Origin: Ascidia mentula
Lineage: Eukaryota; Chordata; Ascidiacea; Phlebobranchia; Ascidiidae
NCBI GenBank assembly: GCA_947561715.1
Contig: OX387201.1
Location: forward strand, 12,414,001 to 12,478,000
DNA: 64,000 bases
Direction of reading: 5' to 3'
Below the pieces are notes generated by a model. That model was not told the DNA's origin. It did not search any database and was given only the letters and a program-made list of their open reading frames with translations. This document shows, one piece after another, positions 50,445 to 61,578 of this stretch (positions within the stretch are counted from its first letter, which is position 1; each line of letters opens with the position of its first letter). Both the position numbers and the translations under genes were made by a program.

Positions 50445-52596
50445 ATGAACAGCCCAGTCCACTCACCAGAATTAGCCGAACAGACTGATGTCTGTGGTCC
50501 AAACCATTCATCAGAATCAGAAAAACAGTCGGAAGTATGCACAGAATGCAGTTCGCCAAATCCAGGTGTAGAATTACCAAACAAAGCATTTATAACAGCC
50601 AGAAACAAATTGGACATCCTAAACAAAGCAGTCACAGGAATAAGAAATGTGCCAGTTGGAACAAAAGAAAATGTACATTATTTAGTAGACAACTCCAATA
50701 ATACAAAAAGAAGAAAAAGCAACTAACCTTCACAATATTGTGATGATTGTGGAGCATGGTTAGCCGGGTCAAACACCAAAATATATTTTCTTAAATCAAG
50801 TTTAATGGTAATTTACAAGAAGAAAGCAGAGTACTTTACCAAATTTTATTAAAATGGTCAACCCCAATACAAATTAATTTTACCACAACCTGAAGAAAAT
50901 AACATAATAACAATGACCAGTTACTATACGAAGCTTAAAAAGGACAACTCATATTTAAGAAAAATAACCTGGATTGAAAACAAGACTCCTTCCATTGCAA
51001 TATATGAATACCTCATGGAAACAGAAAATCAACAGAAACAATATATGTTAGAACAAACGCTGAAACCAAAAAACGCATGGCAAGTTACATTAAAACATTA
51101 CCACCAAAAAAAGCGTACATTAAAGCAATGATAGAAGAGGCAGATGGACCAACAACATCCCAACCCAGAAATAAACAGCAATTCCATAATTTAAAGTATA
51201 CTCAAAAACAAGGTCATTTAAATCCCGGAACAAATGTAGCAGACGAATATCTCCATGTCATAAATATGCTCCAGTCTCATTCCTTTGTCCAGGTTGTCAG
51301 GTGCTCTAAATCTCACTCATTTTCAGCAATTCTCTACACAGAGGAAATGATAAAAGATTCTGTTTTAGTGGAAAGACAATCTTAGGAATTGACAAAACAT
51401 ACAATTTAGGTAACATTTACGTGACAGCAATTGTATTGAAAAATCTTTCTGTAATATCAAACAAAACAAATGACCACCCCATATTTTTTGGCCCAACCTA
51501 CCTTCACTTGAATTCCACTCTTCAAAGTTATTCAACTTTCTTCTCTCATCTTCGTTCCATACTTGGCAGTTCTGTTTTCCTAACTTTTGGATCTGATGAC
51601 GAAATTGCTCTGCACCAAGCTTTCAAAAACAACTTTCCAGATGCAAAACATGTTTTGTGCTACAACCACCTTAAACAAAATATCACACGATACCTTCGGG
51701 ATAAAATAGGAGTTGCGACCAAACAAAGAACAACATTGGAAAATTTGACAGCCTCACTTTCAGAATCACCAGATGACATGTCATTCAGAAACAAGGCATA
51801 TTAAATTTCAGTTTTTTGCAACAATAACTGTCCCAAGGCATTGACATACATGCAAAATAGAATTTTAAAAAAAATCAGGGATCATGTATGGCCACACAAA
51901 ATGCAAACTGGAAAGTTTTGGACCAACAACAACAATGAATCAGCCAATTTTATATTAAAAATTTATTCCGAATGGAAAAAACAAAAATTGCCCAGTCTTG
52001 TTCGAATTTTACATGACATTGTCTATGTTATGTACATAGATGTGAAACGCGCTATGTACGGTACAGGATCGTATATACTTCATTCACACAAGTCATTTAA
52101 AGTCACTCTTAGTCAATGGAATAAAAAAACAAATAATGAAAAGAAAAAACACATGGACAATTTTTACAAATATCAACAAAGGGAAAGCTGTACCCCCACT
52201 GTTACATCATCTTATGGCTCACTATTAATTAAAAAACCCAAACCAACAGCAGGAAAGAAATGTGGACAGAAAAAAAGTATCCAACATCCATGTAAATATG
52301 TTATGCTACTATCAGTGTCTACCATATTTTGTAAATATTGTCTTTGGTGTTATTTATTTTTTCGTTTTCTGGATGCTGAAACATTTGTTTTGTGTGGAGT
52401 CTTTATGACCACTTGTCAAATTTCTCTTCAAGAGTTTGGATGGACATTCCCTTCTGTGCATGAAATCAATTTCCAAACGTTTGCACGACCATGGTCTGTT
52501 GTGTTTAAAGCACAATTTATCAAAATAAAAACAATTGAACAGTTAAATAGAACTAAACGTAGCAATAAAATCAATTCAATGTGGCATACAAAATAA
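50445..52596 (+). pseudogene. MULE transposase, decayed (DDE-type), copy 1
   Basis: The gene is spread over three frames. Frame 3 starts with a Ser/Glu-rich N-terminus, then CDDCGAWLAG, then YYTKLKKDNSYLRKITW. Frame 2 carries KKAYIKAMIEEADGPTTS, then HSFVQVV and AILYTEEMIKD. Frame 1 carries the catalytic core. The DDE residues are visible: Asp in GIDKTYNLG (codon 51391-51393), Asp in FGSDDEIAL (51595-51597) and Glu in NNNESAN (51937-51939), with the family's FPDAKHVLCYNHLKQN between. Lesions: stops at 50724-50726, 50850-50852 and 51802-51804, a frameshift near 51090, and one near 51350 just before the first Asp. A Lys-rich tail ends the similarity near 52270; the remaining open frame to 52596 is unrecognised. 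The intact enzyme would cut the TIRs and integrate the element. Family recognised from motifs by eye. Confidence 0.85.
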
Positions 52597-53024
52597 ATTG
52601 GTTAACTATACAATCTGTAGTGCAAATAAAATTAACTTGACGTTTGTTTTGTAAGCCTATAGGCTATTCAATAGAAGCCTCATACAACACAGGATTGCGT
52701 TGGTTAATTGGGAAAAAGTAAGTGATACGGCGTGGCCGTGGTCTGCAAACAGATCGAAAAATAACGTTAAATGTTCATTCTACGTATTGCGTGGTTCACA
52801 TGAATCAGTTTAATTTTCACGATGCCACAAAGTCACAGCTCAATTGAATTAATGCCCCCGCCATTTTCGAATAGATTGCGTTGGTTCGGAGTAACGTAGA
52901 TTGCGTGTGTTGGCCGAAAGATGGCGGTAGATCTATGGTTTATAGATATTTAGTTTATTTCCTATGGGCCTATGAAAAGATATAATTCAGCAAAACGTTA
53001 GCCTGGGTTGTGTATAGATTGCGA
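52597..53024. other. MULE 3' non-coding and subterminal region
   Basis: No gene seen. It contains scattered GATTGCGT / CGTAGATTGCG motifs (near 52694, 52870 and 52894) matching the minisatellite unit in inverted orientation, so the element's right end is a decayed counterpart of the left. Confidence 0.6.
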
Positions 53025-53057
53025 AGATTGCGTAGATTGCGTGTTTTAGAGAAGCCC
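53025..53057 (-). repeat. MULE right TIR (33 bp), copy 1
   Basis: Ends GTTTTAGAGAAGCCC, the exact inverse of the left TIR; followed by ATAGAAAAATG. Confidence 0.93.
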
Positions 53058-53540
53058 ATAGAAAAATGACGGTTTCAACAATATAACATTCTTACCGAAA
53101 CGTTTTGACCAGGACTTTAAAACAGTTATTTGTTGACGAGCAATCAGGTCAAAATGCAAGTAACAAACAAAGTACACTTTAGACCAGACATATTGTCACA
53201 ACAAAAGGTTTAACAATACAAGACAATGGATATTGACATAATGTTGACAAAGACACACAGGCAAATAAAACAACACTTACCAAAACAACTTGGATACGAA
53301 TTACTAGCAGACTTTAATGGAAAACAGCAACAAGGAACAGGTCACTTAATATTTTAGGAACAATTTACTTAATATTCCTGCAAAACAAACGACGACAGAT
53401 AACTAGACACACGAAACTACAGCCGTTGTCAGCAAACTTGTCGAACACGAGGCGCGAAATTATCCACATGAAGGCGCTGTTTATACAGAAATTTACAATT
53501 TGGGGAGACAGTGCACAAAACACTAATTTACGATGTAACA
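53058..53540. other. Unidentified 483 bp between MULE and satellite
   Basis: AT-rich DNA with no gene, no satellite and no match by eye to element A in either orientation. It contains a small inverted repeat, TTTTGACC near 53102 and GGTCAAAA about 36 bp downstream. It passes into satellite at about 53541 without any CCCAGTC terminus. It may be an internal CACTA segment missing from element A, or unrelated DNA captured by rearrangement. Confidence 0.5.
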
Positions 53541-56500
53541 AAAACATTAGTACTCCAGTATTGCTTTTGCGGTTGCGCAACGTATGCAACTGTGCGATTT
53601 CAGTTTAGTAAATGACTTTTCGATAAAAAAAAAAAAATATTCACTACAAGTTGTATTATACAGTGGAAAACACTGGTACTCCAGTATTGCTTTTGCGGTT
53701 GCACAGCTTATGTAACTGCGCAGTTTCAGCACTTGTCCATTCAGCAGTATATGACGTCTCGATAAAAAATATTTTTTTTAGTACAAGTTTTATTATACAG
53801 TGGAATACACCAATACTCCAGTATTGCTTTTGCGGGTGCGCAACGTATGTAACTGTGCAATTTCAGCTCATGTCCATTTTGCAGTAAATGACTTTTCAAC
53901 AAAAAAAATTTCTTTTTTCAGTACAAGTTGTATTATACAGAAGAAAACACCAATACTCCAGTATTGCTTTTGCGGGTGCGCAACGTATGTAACTGTGCGA
54001 TTTCAGCACTTGTCCATTCAGCAGTATATGACTTTTCGATAAAAAATATTTTTCTTCAGTACAAGTTTTATTATACAGTGGAAAACACCAATACTCCAGT
54101 ATTGCTTTTGCGGTTGCACAGCGTATGTAACTGTGCAGTTTCAGCACTTGTCCATTCAGCAATAAGTGACTTTTCGAATAAAAATATTGTTTTTTCAGTA
54201 CAAGTTTTATTAGACAGTGAAAAACACCAATTCTCCAGTATTGCTTTTGCGGTTGCGCAACGTATGTAACTGTGCAGTTTCAGCACTTGTCCATTCAGCA
54301 GTATATGACTTTTCGATAAAAAAATATTTTTTTCAGTTTAAGTTTTATTATACAGTTCAAAACTCTGGTACTCAAGTATTGCTTCTGCGGTTGCACAGCG
54401 TATGTACCTGTGGAATTTCAGCACTTGTCCATTTTGCAGTATATGACTTTTCGATAAAAAATATTTTTTTTCAGTACAAGTTTTATTATACAGTGGAAAA
54501 CACCAATACTCCAGTATTGCTTTTGCGGTTGCACAGCGTATGAAACTGTGCAGTTTCAGCACTTGTCCATTCAGCAGTATATGACGTTTCGATAAAAAAT
54601 ATGTTTTTTTAGTACAAGTTTTATTATACAGTGGAATACACCAATACTCCAGTATTACTTTTGCGGTTGCGCAAGGTATGTAACTGTGCGATTTCAGCAC
54701 TTGTCCATTTAGCAGTATATGACTTTTCGATAAAATATTTTTTTTCAGTACAAGTTTTATTATACAGTGGAAAACGCCAATACTCCAGTATTGCTTTTGC
54801 GCTTGCACAGCGTATGTAACTGTGCAGTTTTAGCACTGGTCCATTTTGCAGTATATGACTTTTCGATAAAATATTTTTTTTCAGTACAAGTTTTATTATG
54901 CAGTGGAAAACACCAATACTCCAGCATTGCTTTTGCGGTTGCGCAGCGTATGTAACTGTGCAGTTTCAGCACTTGTCCATTCAGCAGTATATGACGTTTC
55001 GATAAAACATATTTTTTTTAGTACAAGTTTTATTATACAGTGGAATACACCAATACTCCAGTATTGCTTTTGCGGGTGCGCAACGTATGTAACTGTGCAA
55101 TTTCAGCACTTTTCCATTTTGCAGTATATGACTATCCAATAAAAAATATTTTTTTTCTGTACAAATTTTATTATAGAGTTGAAAACATTAGTACTCCAGT
55201 ATTGCTTTTGCGGTTGCGCAACGTATGTAACTGTGCGATTTCAGCACTTGTCCATTCAGCAGTATATGACTTTTCGATAAAAAAATATTTTTCTTCAGTA
55301 CAAGTTTTATTATACAGTGGAAAACACCAATACTCCAGTATTGCTTTGGCGGTTGCACAGCGTATGTAACTGTGCAGTTTCAGCACTTGTCCATTCAGCA
55401 ATAAGTGACTTTTCGAATAAAAATATTGTTTTTTCAGTACAAGTTTTATTAGACAGTGAAAAACACCAATTCTCCAGTATTGCTTTTGCGGTTGCACAAC
55501 GTATGTAACTGTGCAGTTTCAGCACTTGTCCATTCAGCAGTATATGACTTTTCGATAAAAAATATTTTTTTCAGTTTAAGTTTTATTAGACAGTGGAAAA
55601 CACCAATTCTCCAGTATTGCTTTTGCGGTTACGCAACGTATGTAACTGTGCAGTTTCAGCACTTGTCCATTCAGCAGTATATGACTTTTCGATAAAAAAT
55701 ATTTTTTTCAATACAAGTTTTATTATACAGTGGAAAACACTGGTACTCCAGTATTGCTTTAACGGTTGCGCTACGTATGTAACTGTGCGATTTCAGCACT
55801 TGTCCATTTAGCAGTATATGACTTTTCGATAAAAATTATTTTTTTTCAGTACAAGTTTTGTTATACAGTGGTAAACACCAATACTCCAGTATTTCTTTTA
55901 CGGTTGCACAGCGTATGTAACTGTGCGATTTCAGCACTTGTCCATTTAGCAGTATATGACTTTTCGACAAAAAACTCTTTTTTTTAGTAAAAGTTTTATA
56001 ATACAGTGGAAAACACCAATACTCCAGTATTTCTTTTGCGGTTGCACAGCGTATGTAACTGTTCGATTTCAGCTCTTGTCCATTTTGCAGTAAATGACTA
56101 TTCGCTGAAAATTATTTTTTTAATGTACAAGTTTTATTATTCATTGGAAAACACTGGTACTCCAGTATTGCTTTAACGGTTGCACAACGTATGTAACTGT
56201 GCGATTTCAGCACTTGTCCATTTAGCAGTATATGACGTTTCGATAAAAAATATTTTTTTTAGTTCAAGTTTTATTATACAGTGGAAAACACCAATACTCC
56301 AGTTTTGCTTTTGCGGGTGCGCAACGTATGTAACTGTGCAATTTCAGCACTTTTCCATTTTGCAGTATATGACTATCCAATAAAAAATATTTTTTTTCTG
56401 TACAAATTTTATTATACAGTTGAAAACATTAGTACTCAAGTATTTCTTTTGCGGTTGCGCAACGTATGTAACCGTGCGAATTCAGCACTTGTCCATTTAG

Positions 56501-57470
56501 CAGTATATGACTTTTCGATAAAATATTTTTTTTCAGTACAAGTTTTATTATACAGTGGAAAACGCTGATACTCCAGTACTGAGTTTGCGGTTGCACAACG
56601 TATGTAACTATGCGATTCCAGCACTTGTCCATTTTGCAGTATATGACTTTTCGATAAAAAACATTTTTTTTCAGTACAAGCTTTATGATACAGTGGAAAA
56701 CGCTGGTACTCCTGTATTGCTTTTGCTGTTGCACAACGTATGTAACTATGCGATTTCAGCACTTGTCCATTTTGCAGTATATGACTTTTCGTGAAAAAAT
56801 ATTTTTTTTCAGTAGAAGCTTTATTATACAGTGGAAAACGCTGATACTCCAGTATTGCTTTTGCGGTTGCATAACGTATGTAACTGTACGTTTTCATCAC
56901 TTGTCCATTTTGCAGTAAATGACTTTTCGATAAAAAATATTTTTTTTCTGTAGAAGCTTTATTATACAGTGGTAAACGCTGGTACTCCAGCATTGCTTTT
57001 GCGGTTGCACAACGTATGTAACTATGCGATTTCAGCACTTGTCCATTTTGCAGTATATGACTTTTCGATAAAAAATATTTTTTTTCAGTACAAGCTTTAT
57101 TATACAATGGAAAACGCTGATACTCCAGTATTGCTTTTGCGGTTGCACACCGTATGTAGCTCTGCGATTTCAGCACTTGTCCATTTTGCAGTATATGACT
57201 TTTCAATAAAAAATATTTTTTTTCAGTACAAGCTTTATTATACAGTGGAAAACGCTGGTACTCCTGTATTGCTTTTGCGGTTGCACAACGTATGTAACTA
57301 TGCGATTTCAGCACTTGTCCATTTTGCAGTATATGACTTTTCGATAAAAAATATTTTATTTCAGTACAAGCTTTATTATACAATGGAAAACGCTGATACT
57401 CCAGTATTGCTTTTGCGGTTGCACAACGTATGTAACTATGCGATTTCAGCACTTGTCCATTTTGCAGTAT
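53541..57470 (+). repeat. Satellite array III: about 28 mostly diverged monomers
   Basis: Starts mid-monomer at AAAACATTAGTACTCC and ends GCAGTAT against the next CCCAGTC. From 53541 to about 56540 monomers are of the diverged class (AAGTTTTATTATAC, TGTAACTGTGC). From 56540 to 57470 they are HindIII-positive. Near the start one monomer is about 27 bp short, lacking CACTTGTCCATT (near 53600), and carries a run of A. From 54421 on, the array duplicates 46392-49441. Confidence 0.96.
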
Positions 57471-58085
57471 CCCAGTCAAAAATTATCTACCCCTTTAGTA
57501 TGGGCCTAGCTTGGTTTAAGCTCGTTTTAGTGCGTTTAAGCTTGGCACGGCCAATCAGCACTTATTCAGACGTACGCCAAACTTATACGTTCGGTTTACG
57601 AATGGTGCGCCGTGCTTAAGTTTGCATAATTTTCCCCTGCCCAAAATAATTTTGAAGTGTAATACTGTGCGTGAAGGTGAGTTTCGGCGGCGGGAGTTTT
57701 TCTGCGTATAATTGCGTAACACATATCATATTGTTTTGTCATAAGGTGGGCATAGAAGCATGAAGTTGATTTTATTTTATTTTGAGGTAATTTGGTTGTA
57801 CCTGTCTTGGTGAGTTTTGCCGTAAGGTTGTGACACCTGCAGTTTTGGAGGGCAAATTATTGTCAGTGATTTTTATCATAATATTTGTTGAGTTTGCAAG
57901 CTAACTAAAATGTTTTTTTAAATATTACAAAGCGAAGCTGATGCGCTGCTTCGTCATGGTTGGATGAACAACAAGCAGGCAGGGCAGGCTAGGAGGCTTG
58001 GCTTTCTCCTAACCCTAACTGCGTAATGAGTTTTTTCTAATGACTTGACGGCGGGAAACCTTGTCTAAATTTACAGGTGGTTTAC
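57471..58085 (+). mobile_element. CACTA-like element end, copy B'
   Basis: Duplicate of 49442-50056, beginning CCCAGTCAAAAATT after satellite GCAGTAT. Identical to copy B wherever I compared it. Confidence 0.88.
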
Positions 58086-58101
58086 GGGCTTCTCTAAAAC
58101 A

Positions 58102-58272
58102 CGCAATCTACGCAATCTGCACAATCTGCGCAATCTGCGCAATCTGCGCAATCTACGCAATCTACGCAATCTACGCAATCTACGCAATCTGCACAATCTG
58201 CACAATCTGCGCAATCTGCGCAATCTACGCAATCTACGCAATCTACGCAATCTACGCAATCTGCGCAATCTG
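58102..58272 (+). repeat. 9 bp minisatellite CGCAATCTA/G, 19 units
   Basis: 171 bp against 162 bp in the first copy. One unit was gained (or lost there), in the right-hand run of CGCAATCTA units. Confidence 0.95.
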
Positions 58273-58482
58273 CGTCCAGTCCAGTCGACTGAATCATGTG
58301 AACAGACATATATCTTCAGTCCTGTCCAATCTCCCAAACAGCTAGATGTCCTTAGTCCAGTCCGGTCGACTGAATCATGTTAACAGACAGATATCAATAG
58401 TCCAGTCCAGTCACCAAAAGCACCTATACATACAACATTCAATAGTCCAGACGAGTTCTCTAAAACTGCCGAACAGACAGGC

Positions 58483-60634
58483 ATGAACAGCCCAGTCCAC
58501 TCACCAGAATTAGCCGAACAGACTGATGTCTGTGGTCCAAACCATTCATCAGAATCAGAAAAACAGTCGGAAGTATGCACAGAATGCAGTTCGCCAAATC
58601 CAGGTGTAGAATTACCAAACAAAGCATTTATAACAGCCAGAAACAAATTGGACATCCTAAACAAAGCAGTCACAGGAATAAGAAATGTGCCAGTTGGAAC
58701 AAAAGAAAATGTACATTATTTAGTAGACAACTCCAATAATACAAAAAGAAGAAAAAGCAACTAACCTTCACAATATTGTGATGATTGTGGAGCATGGTTA
58801 GCCGGGTCAAACACCAAAATATATTTTCTTAAATCAAGTTTAATGGTAATTTACAAGAAGAAAGCAGAGTACTTTACCAAATTTTATTAAAATGGTCAAC
58901 CCCAATACAAATTAATTTTACCACAACCTGAAGAAAATAACATAATAACAATGACCAGTTACTATACGAAGCTTAAAAAGGACAACTCATATTTAAGAAA
59001 AATAACCTGGATTGAAAACAAGACTCCTTCCATTGCAATATATGAATACCTCATGGAAACAGAAAATCAACAGAAACAATATATGTTAGAACAAACGCTG
59101 AAACCAAAAAACGCATGGCAAGTTACATTAAAACATTACCACCAAAAAAAGCGTACATTAAAGCAATGATAGAAGAGGCAGATGGACCAACAACATCCCA
59201 ACCCAGAAATAAACAGCAATTCCATAATTTAAAGTATACTCAAAAACAAGGTCATTTAAATCCCGGAACAAATGTAGCAGACGAATATCTCCATGTCATA
59301 AATATGCTCCAGTCTCATTCCTTTGTCCAGGTTGTCAGGTGCTCTAAATCTCACTCATTTTCAGCAATTCTCTACACAGAGGAAATGATAAAAGATTCTG
59401 TTTTAGTGGAAAGACAATCTTAGGAATTGACAAAACATACAATTTAGGTAACATTTACGTGACAGCAATTGTATTGAAAAATCTTTCTGTAATATCAAAC
59501 AAAACAAATGACCACCCCATATTTTTTGGCCCAACCTACCTTCACTTGAATTCCACTCTTCAAAGTTATTCAACTTTCTTCTCTCATCTTCGTTCCATAC
59601 TTGGCAGTTCTGTTTTCCTAACTTTTGGATCTGATGACGAAATTGCTCTGCACCAAGCTTTCAAAAACAACTTTCCAGTTGCAAAACATGTTTTGTGCTA
59701 CAACCACCTTAAACAAAATATCACACGATACCTTCGGGATAAAATAGGAGTTGCGACCAAACAAAGAACAACATTGGAAAATTTGACAGCCTCACTTTCA
59801 GAATCACCAGATGACATGTCATTCAGAAACAAGGCATATTAAATTTCAGTTTTTTGCAACAATAACTGTCCCAAGGCATTGACATACATGCAAAATAGGA
59901 TTTTAAAAAAAATCAGGGATCATGTATGGCCACACAAAATGCAAACTGGAAAGTTTTGGACCAACAACAACAATGAATCAGCCAATTTTATATTAAAAAT
60001 TTATTCCGAATGGAAAAAACAAAAATTGCCCAGTCTTGTTCGAATTTTACATGACATTGTCTATGTTATGTACATAGATGTGAAACGCGCTATGTACGGT
60101 ACAGGATCGTATATACTTCATTCACACAAGTCATTTAAAGTCACTCTTAGTCAATGGAATAAAAAAACAAATAATGAAAAGAAAAAACACATGGACAATT
60201 TTTACAAATATCAACAAAGGGAAAGCTGTACCCCCACTGTTACATCATCTTATGGCTCACTATTAATTAAAAAACCCAAACCAACAGCAGGAAAGAAATG
60301 TGGACAGAAAAAAAGTATCCAACATCCATGTAAATATGTTATGCTACTATCAGTGTCTACCATATTTTGTAAATATTGTCTTTGGTGTTATTTATTTTTT
60401 CGTTTTCTGGATGCTGAAACATTTGTTTTGTGTGGAGTCTTTATGACCACTTGTCAAATTTCTCTTCAAGAGTTTGGATGGACATTCCCTTCTGTGCATG
60501 AAATCAATTTCCAAACGTTTGCACGACCATGGTCTGTTGTGTTTAAAGCACAATTTATCAAAATAAAAACAATTGAACAGTTAAATAGAACTAAACGTAG
60601 CAATAAAATCAATTCAATGTGGCATACAAAATAA
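58483..60634 (+). pseudogene. MULE transposase, decayed, copy 2
   Basis: The same three-frame remnant as in copy 1, with every lesion shared: stops at 58762-58764, 58888-58890 and 59840-59842 and both frameshifts. The catalytic-type Asp, Asp and Glu codons lie at 59429-59431, 59633-59635 and 59975-59977. One visible difference changes FPDAKH to FPVAKH (base 59679). The shared lesions show the gene was dead before the 8 kb duplication, so it has no enzyme role here. Confidence 0.85.
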
Positions 60635-61578
60635 ATTGGTTAACTATACAATCTGTAGTGCAAATAAAATTAACTTGACGTTTGTTTTGTAAGCCTATAG
60701 GCTATTCAATAGAAGCCTCATACAACACAGGATTGCGTTGGTTAATTGGGAAAAAGTAAGTGATACGGCGTGGCCGTGGTCTGCAAACAGATCGAAAAAT
60801 AACGTTAAATGTTCATTCTACGTATTGCGTGGTTCACATGAATCAGTTTAATTTTCACGATGCCACAAAGTCACAGCTCAATTGAATTAATGCCCCCGCC
60901 ATTTTCGAATAGATTGCGTTGGTTCGGAGTAACGTAGATTGCGTGTGTTGGCCGAAAGATGGCGGTAGATCTATGGTTTATAGATATTTAGTTTATTTCC
61001 TATGGGCCTATGAAAAGATATAATTCAGCAAAACGTTAGCCTGGGTTGTGTATAGATTGCGAAGATTGCGTAGATTGCGTGTTTTAGAGAAGCCCATAGA
61101 AAAATGACGGTTTCAACAATATAACATTCTTACCGAAACGTTTTGACCAGGACTTTAAAACAGTTATTTGTTGACGAGCAATCAGGTCAAAATGCAAGTA
61201 ACAAACAAAGTACACTTTAGACCAGACATATTGTCACAACAAAAGGTTTAACAATACAAGACAATGGATATTGACATAATGTTGACAAAGACACACAGGC
61301 AAATAAAACAACACTTACCAAAACAACTTGGATACGAATTACTAGCAGACTTTAATGGAAAACAGCAACAAGGAACAGGTCACTTAATATTTTAGGAACA
61401 ATTTACTTAATATTCCTGCAAAACAAACGACGACAGATAACTAGACACACGAAACTACAGCCGTTGTCAGCAAACTTGTCGAACACGAGGCGCGAAATTA
61501 TCCACATGAAGGCGCTGTTTATACAGAAATTTACAATTTGGGGAGACAGTGCACAAAACACTAATTTACGATGTAACA
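60635..61578. other. MULE 3' region and unidentified flank, copy 2
   Basis: Copy of 52597-53540. It contains the right TIR at 61063-61095 and then 483 bp of unidentified DNA. No gene seen. Confidence 0.55.

Larger units (their letters stand above)
50057..53057 (+). mobile_element. Nested Mutator-like (MULE) DNA transposon, copy 1, inactive
   Basis: A 3,001 bp element with perfect 33 bp terminal inverted repeats (50057-50089 and 53025-53057), starting GGGCTTCTCTAAAACACGCA. The repeats continue inward as degenerate CGCAATCTA units, 18 of them on the left and scattered GATTGCGT copies on the right. Between them lies a decayed MULE transposase gene on the plus strand. It interrupts the CACTA end: sequence left of it matches element A up to GGTTTAC, but sequence right of it (ATAGAAAAATGACGG) does not continue element A. 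No 8-11 bp target duplication, usual for MULEs, is visible, so a deletion or rearrangement followed insertion. Confidence 0.88.
46392..54420 (+). repeat. 8.03 kb tandem duplication, unit 1
   Basis: Sequence from 46392 recurs from 54421 at an offset of exactly 8,029 bp, rising to 8,038 after a 9 bp gain in the MULE minisatellite. Upstream of 46392/54421 the monomers differ, so the exchange point lies in or next to the common monomer stretch there. The unit holds diverged satellite, HindIII-positive satellite, composite B, and the start of array III. Confidence 0.92.
58086..61095 (+). mobile_element. Nested MULE, copy 2, inactive
   Basis: A 3,010 bp duplicate of 50057-53057, with the same 33 bp TIRs (58086-58118 and 61063-61095) and the same flanks. 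The extra 9 bp is one more CGCAATCTA unit. Because the flanks are shared, this is a segmental copy and not a second insertion. Confidence 0.9.

Noticed and set aside
53365-53589. 74-codon minus-strand gene (also 61403-61627)
   Set aside because: Half of it is satellite, and the rest shows no recognisable pattern.
57471-61578. Second independent insertion of the CACTA and MULE elements
   Set aside because: Junctions, flanks, satellite monomers and all gene lesions are the same as in 49442-53540, so it is a segmental duplicate.
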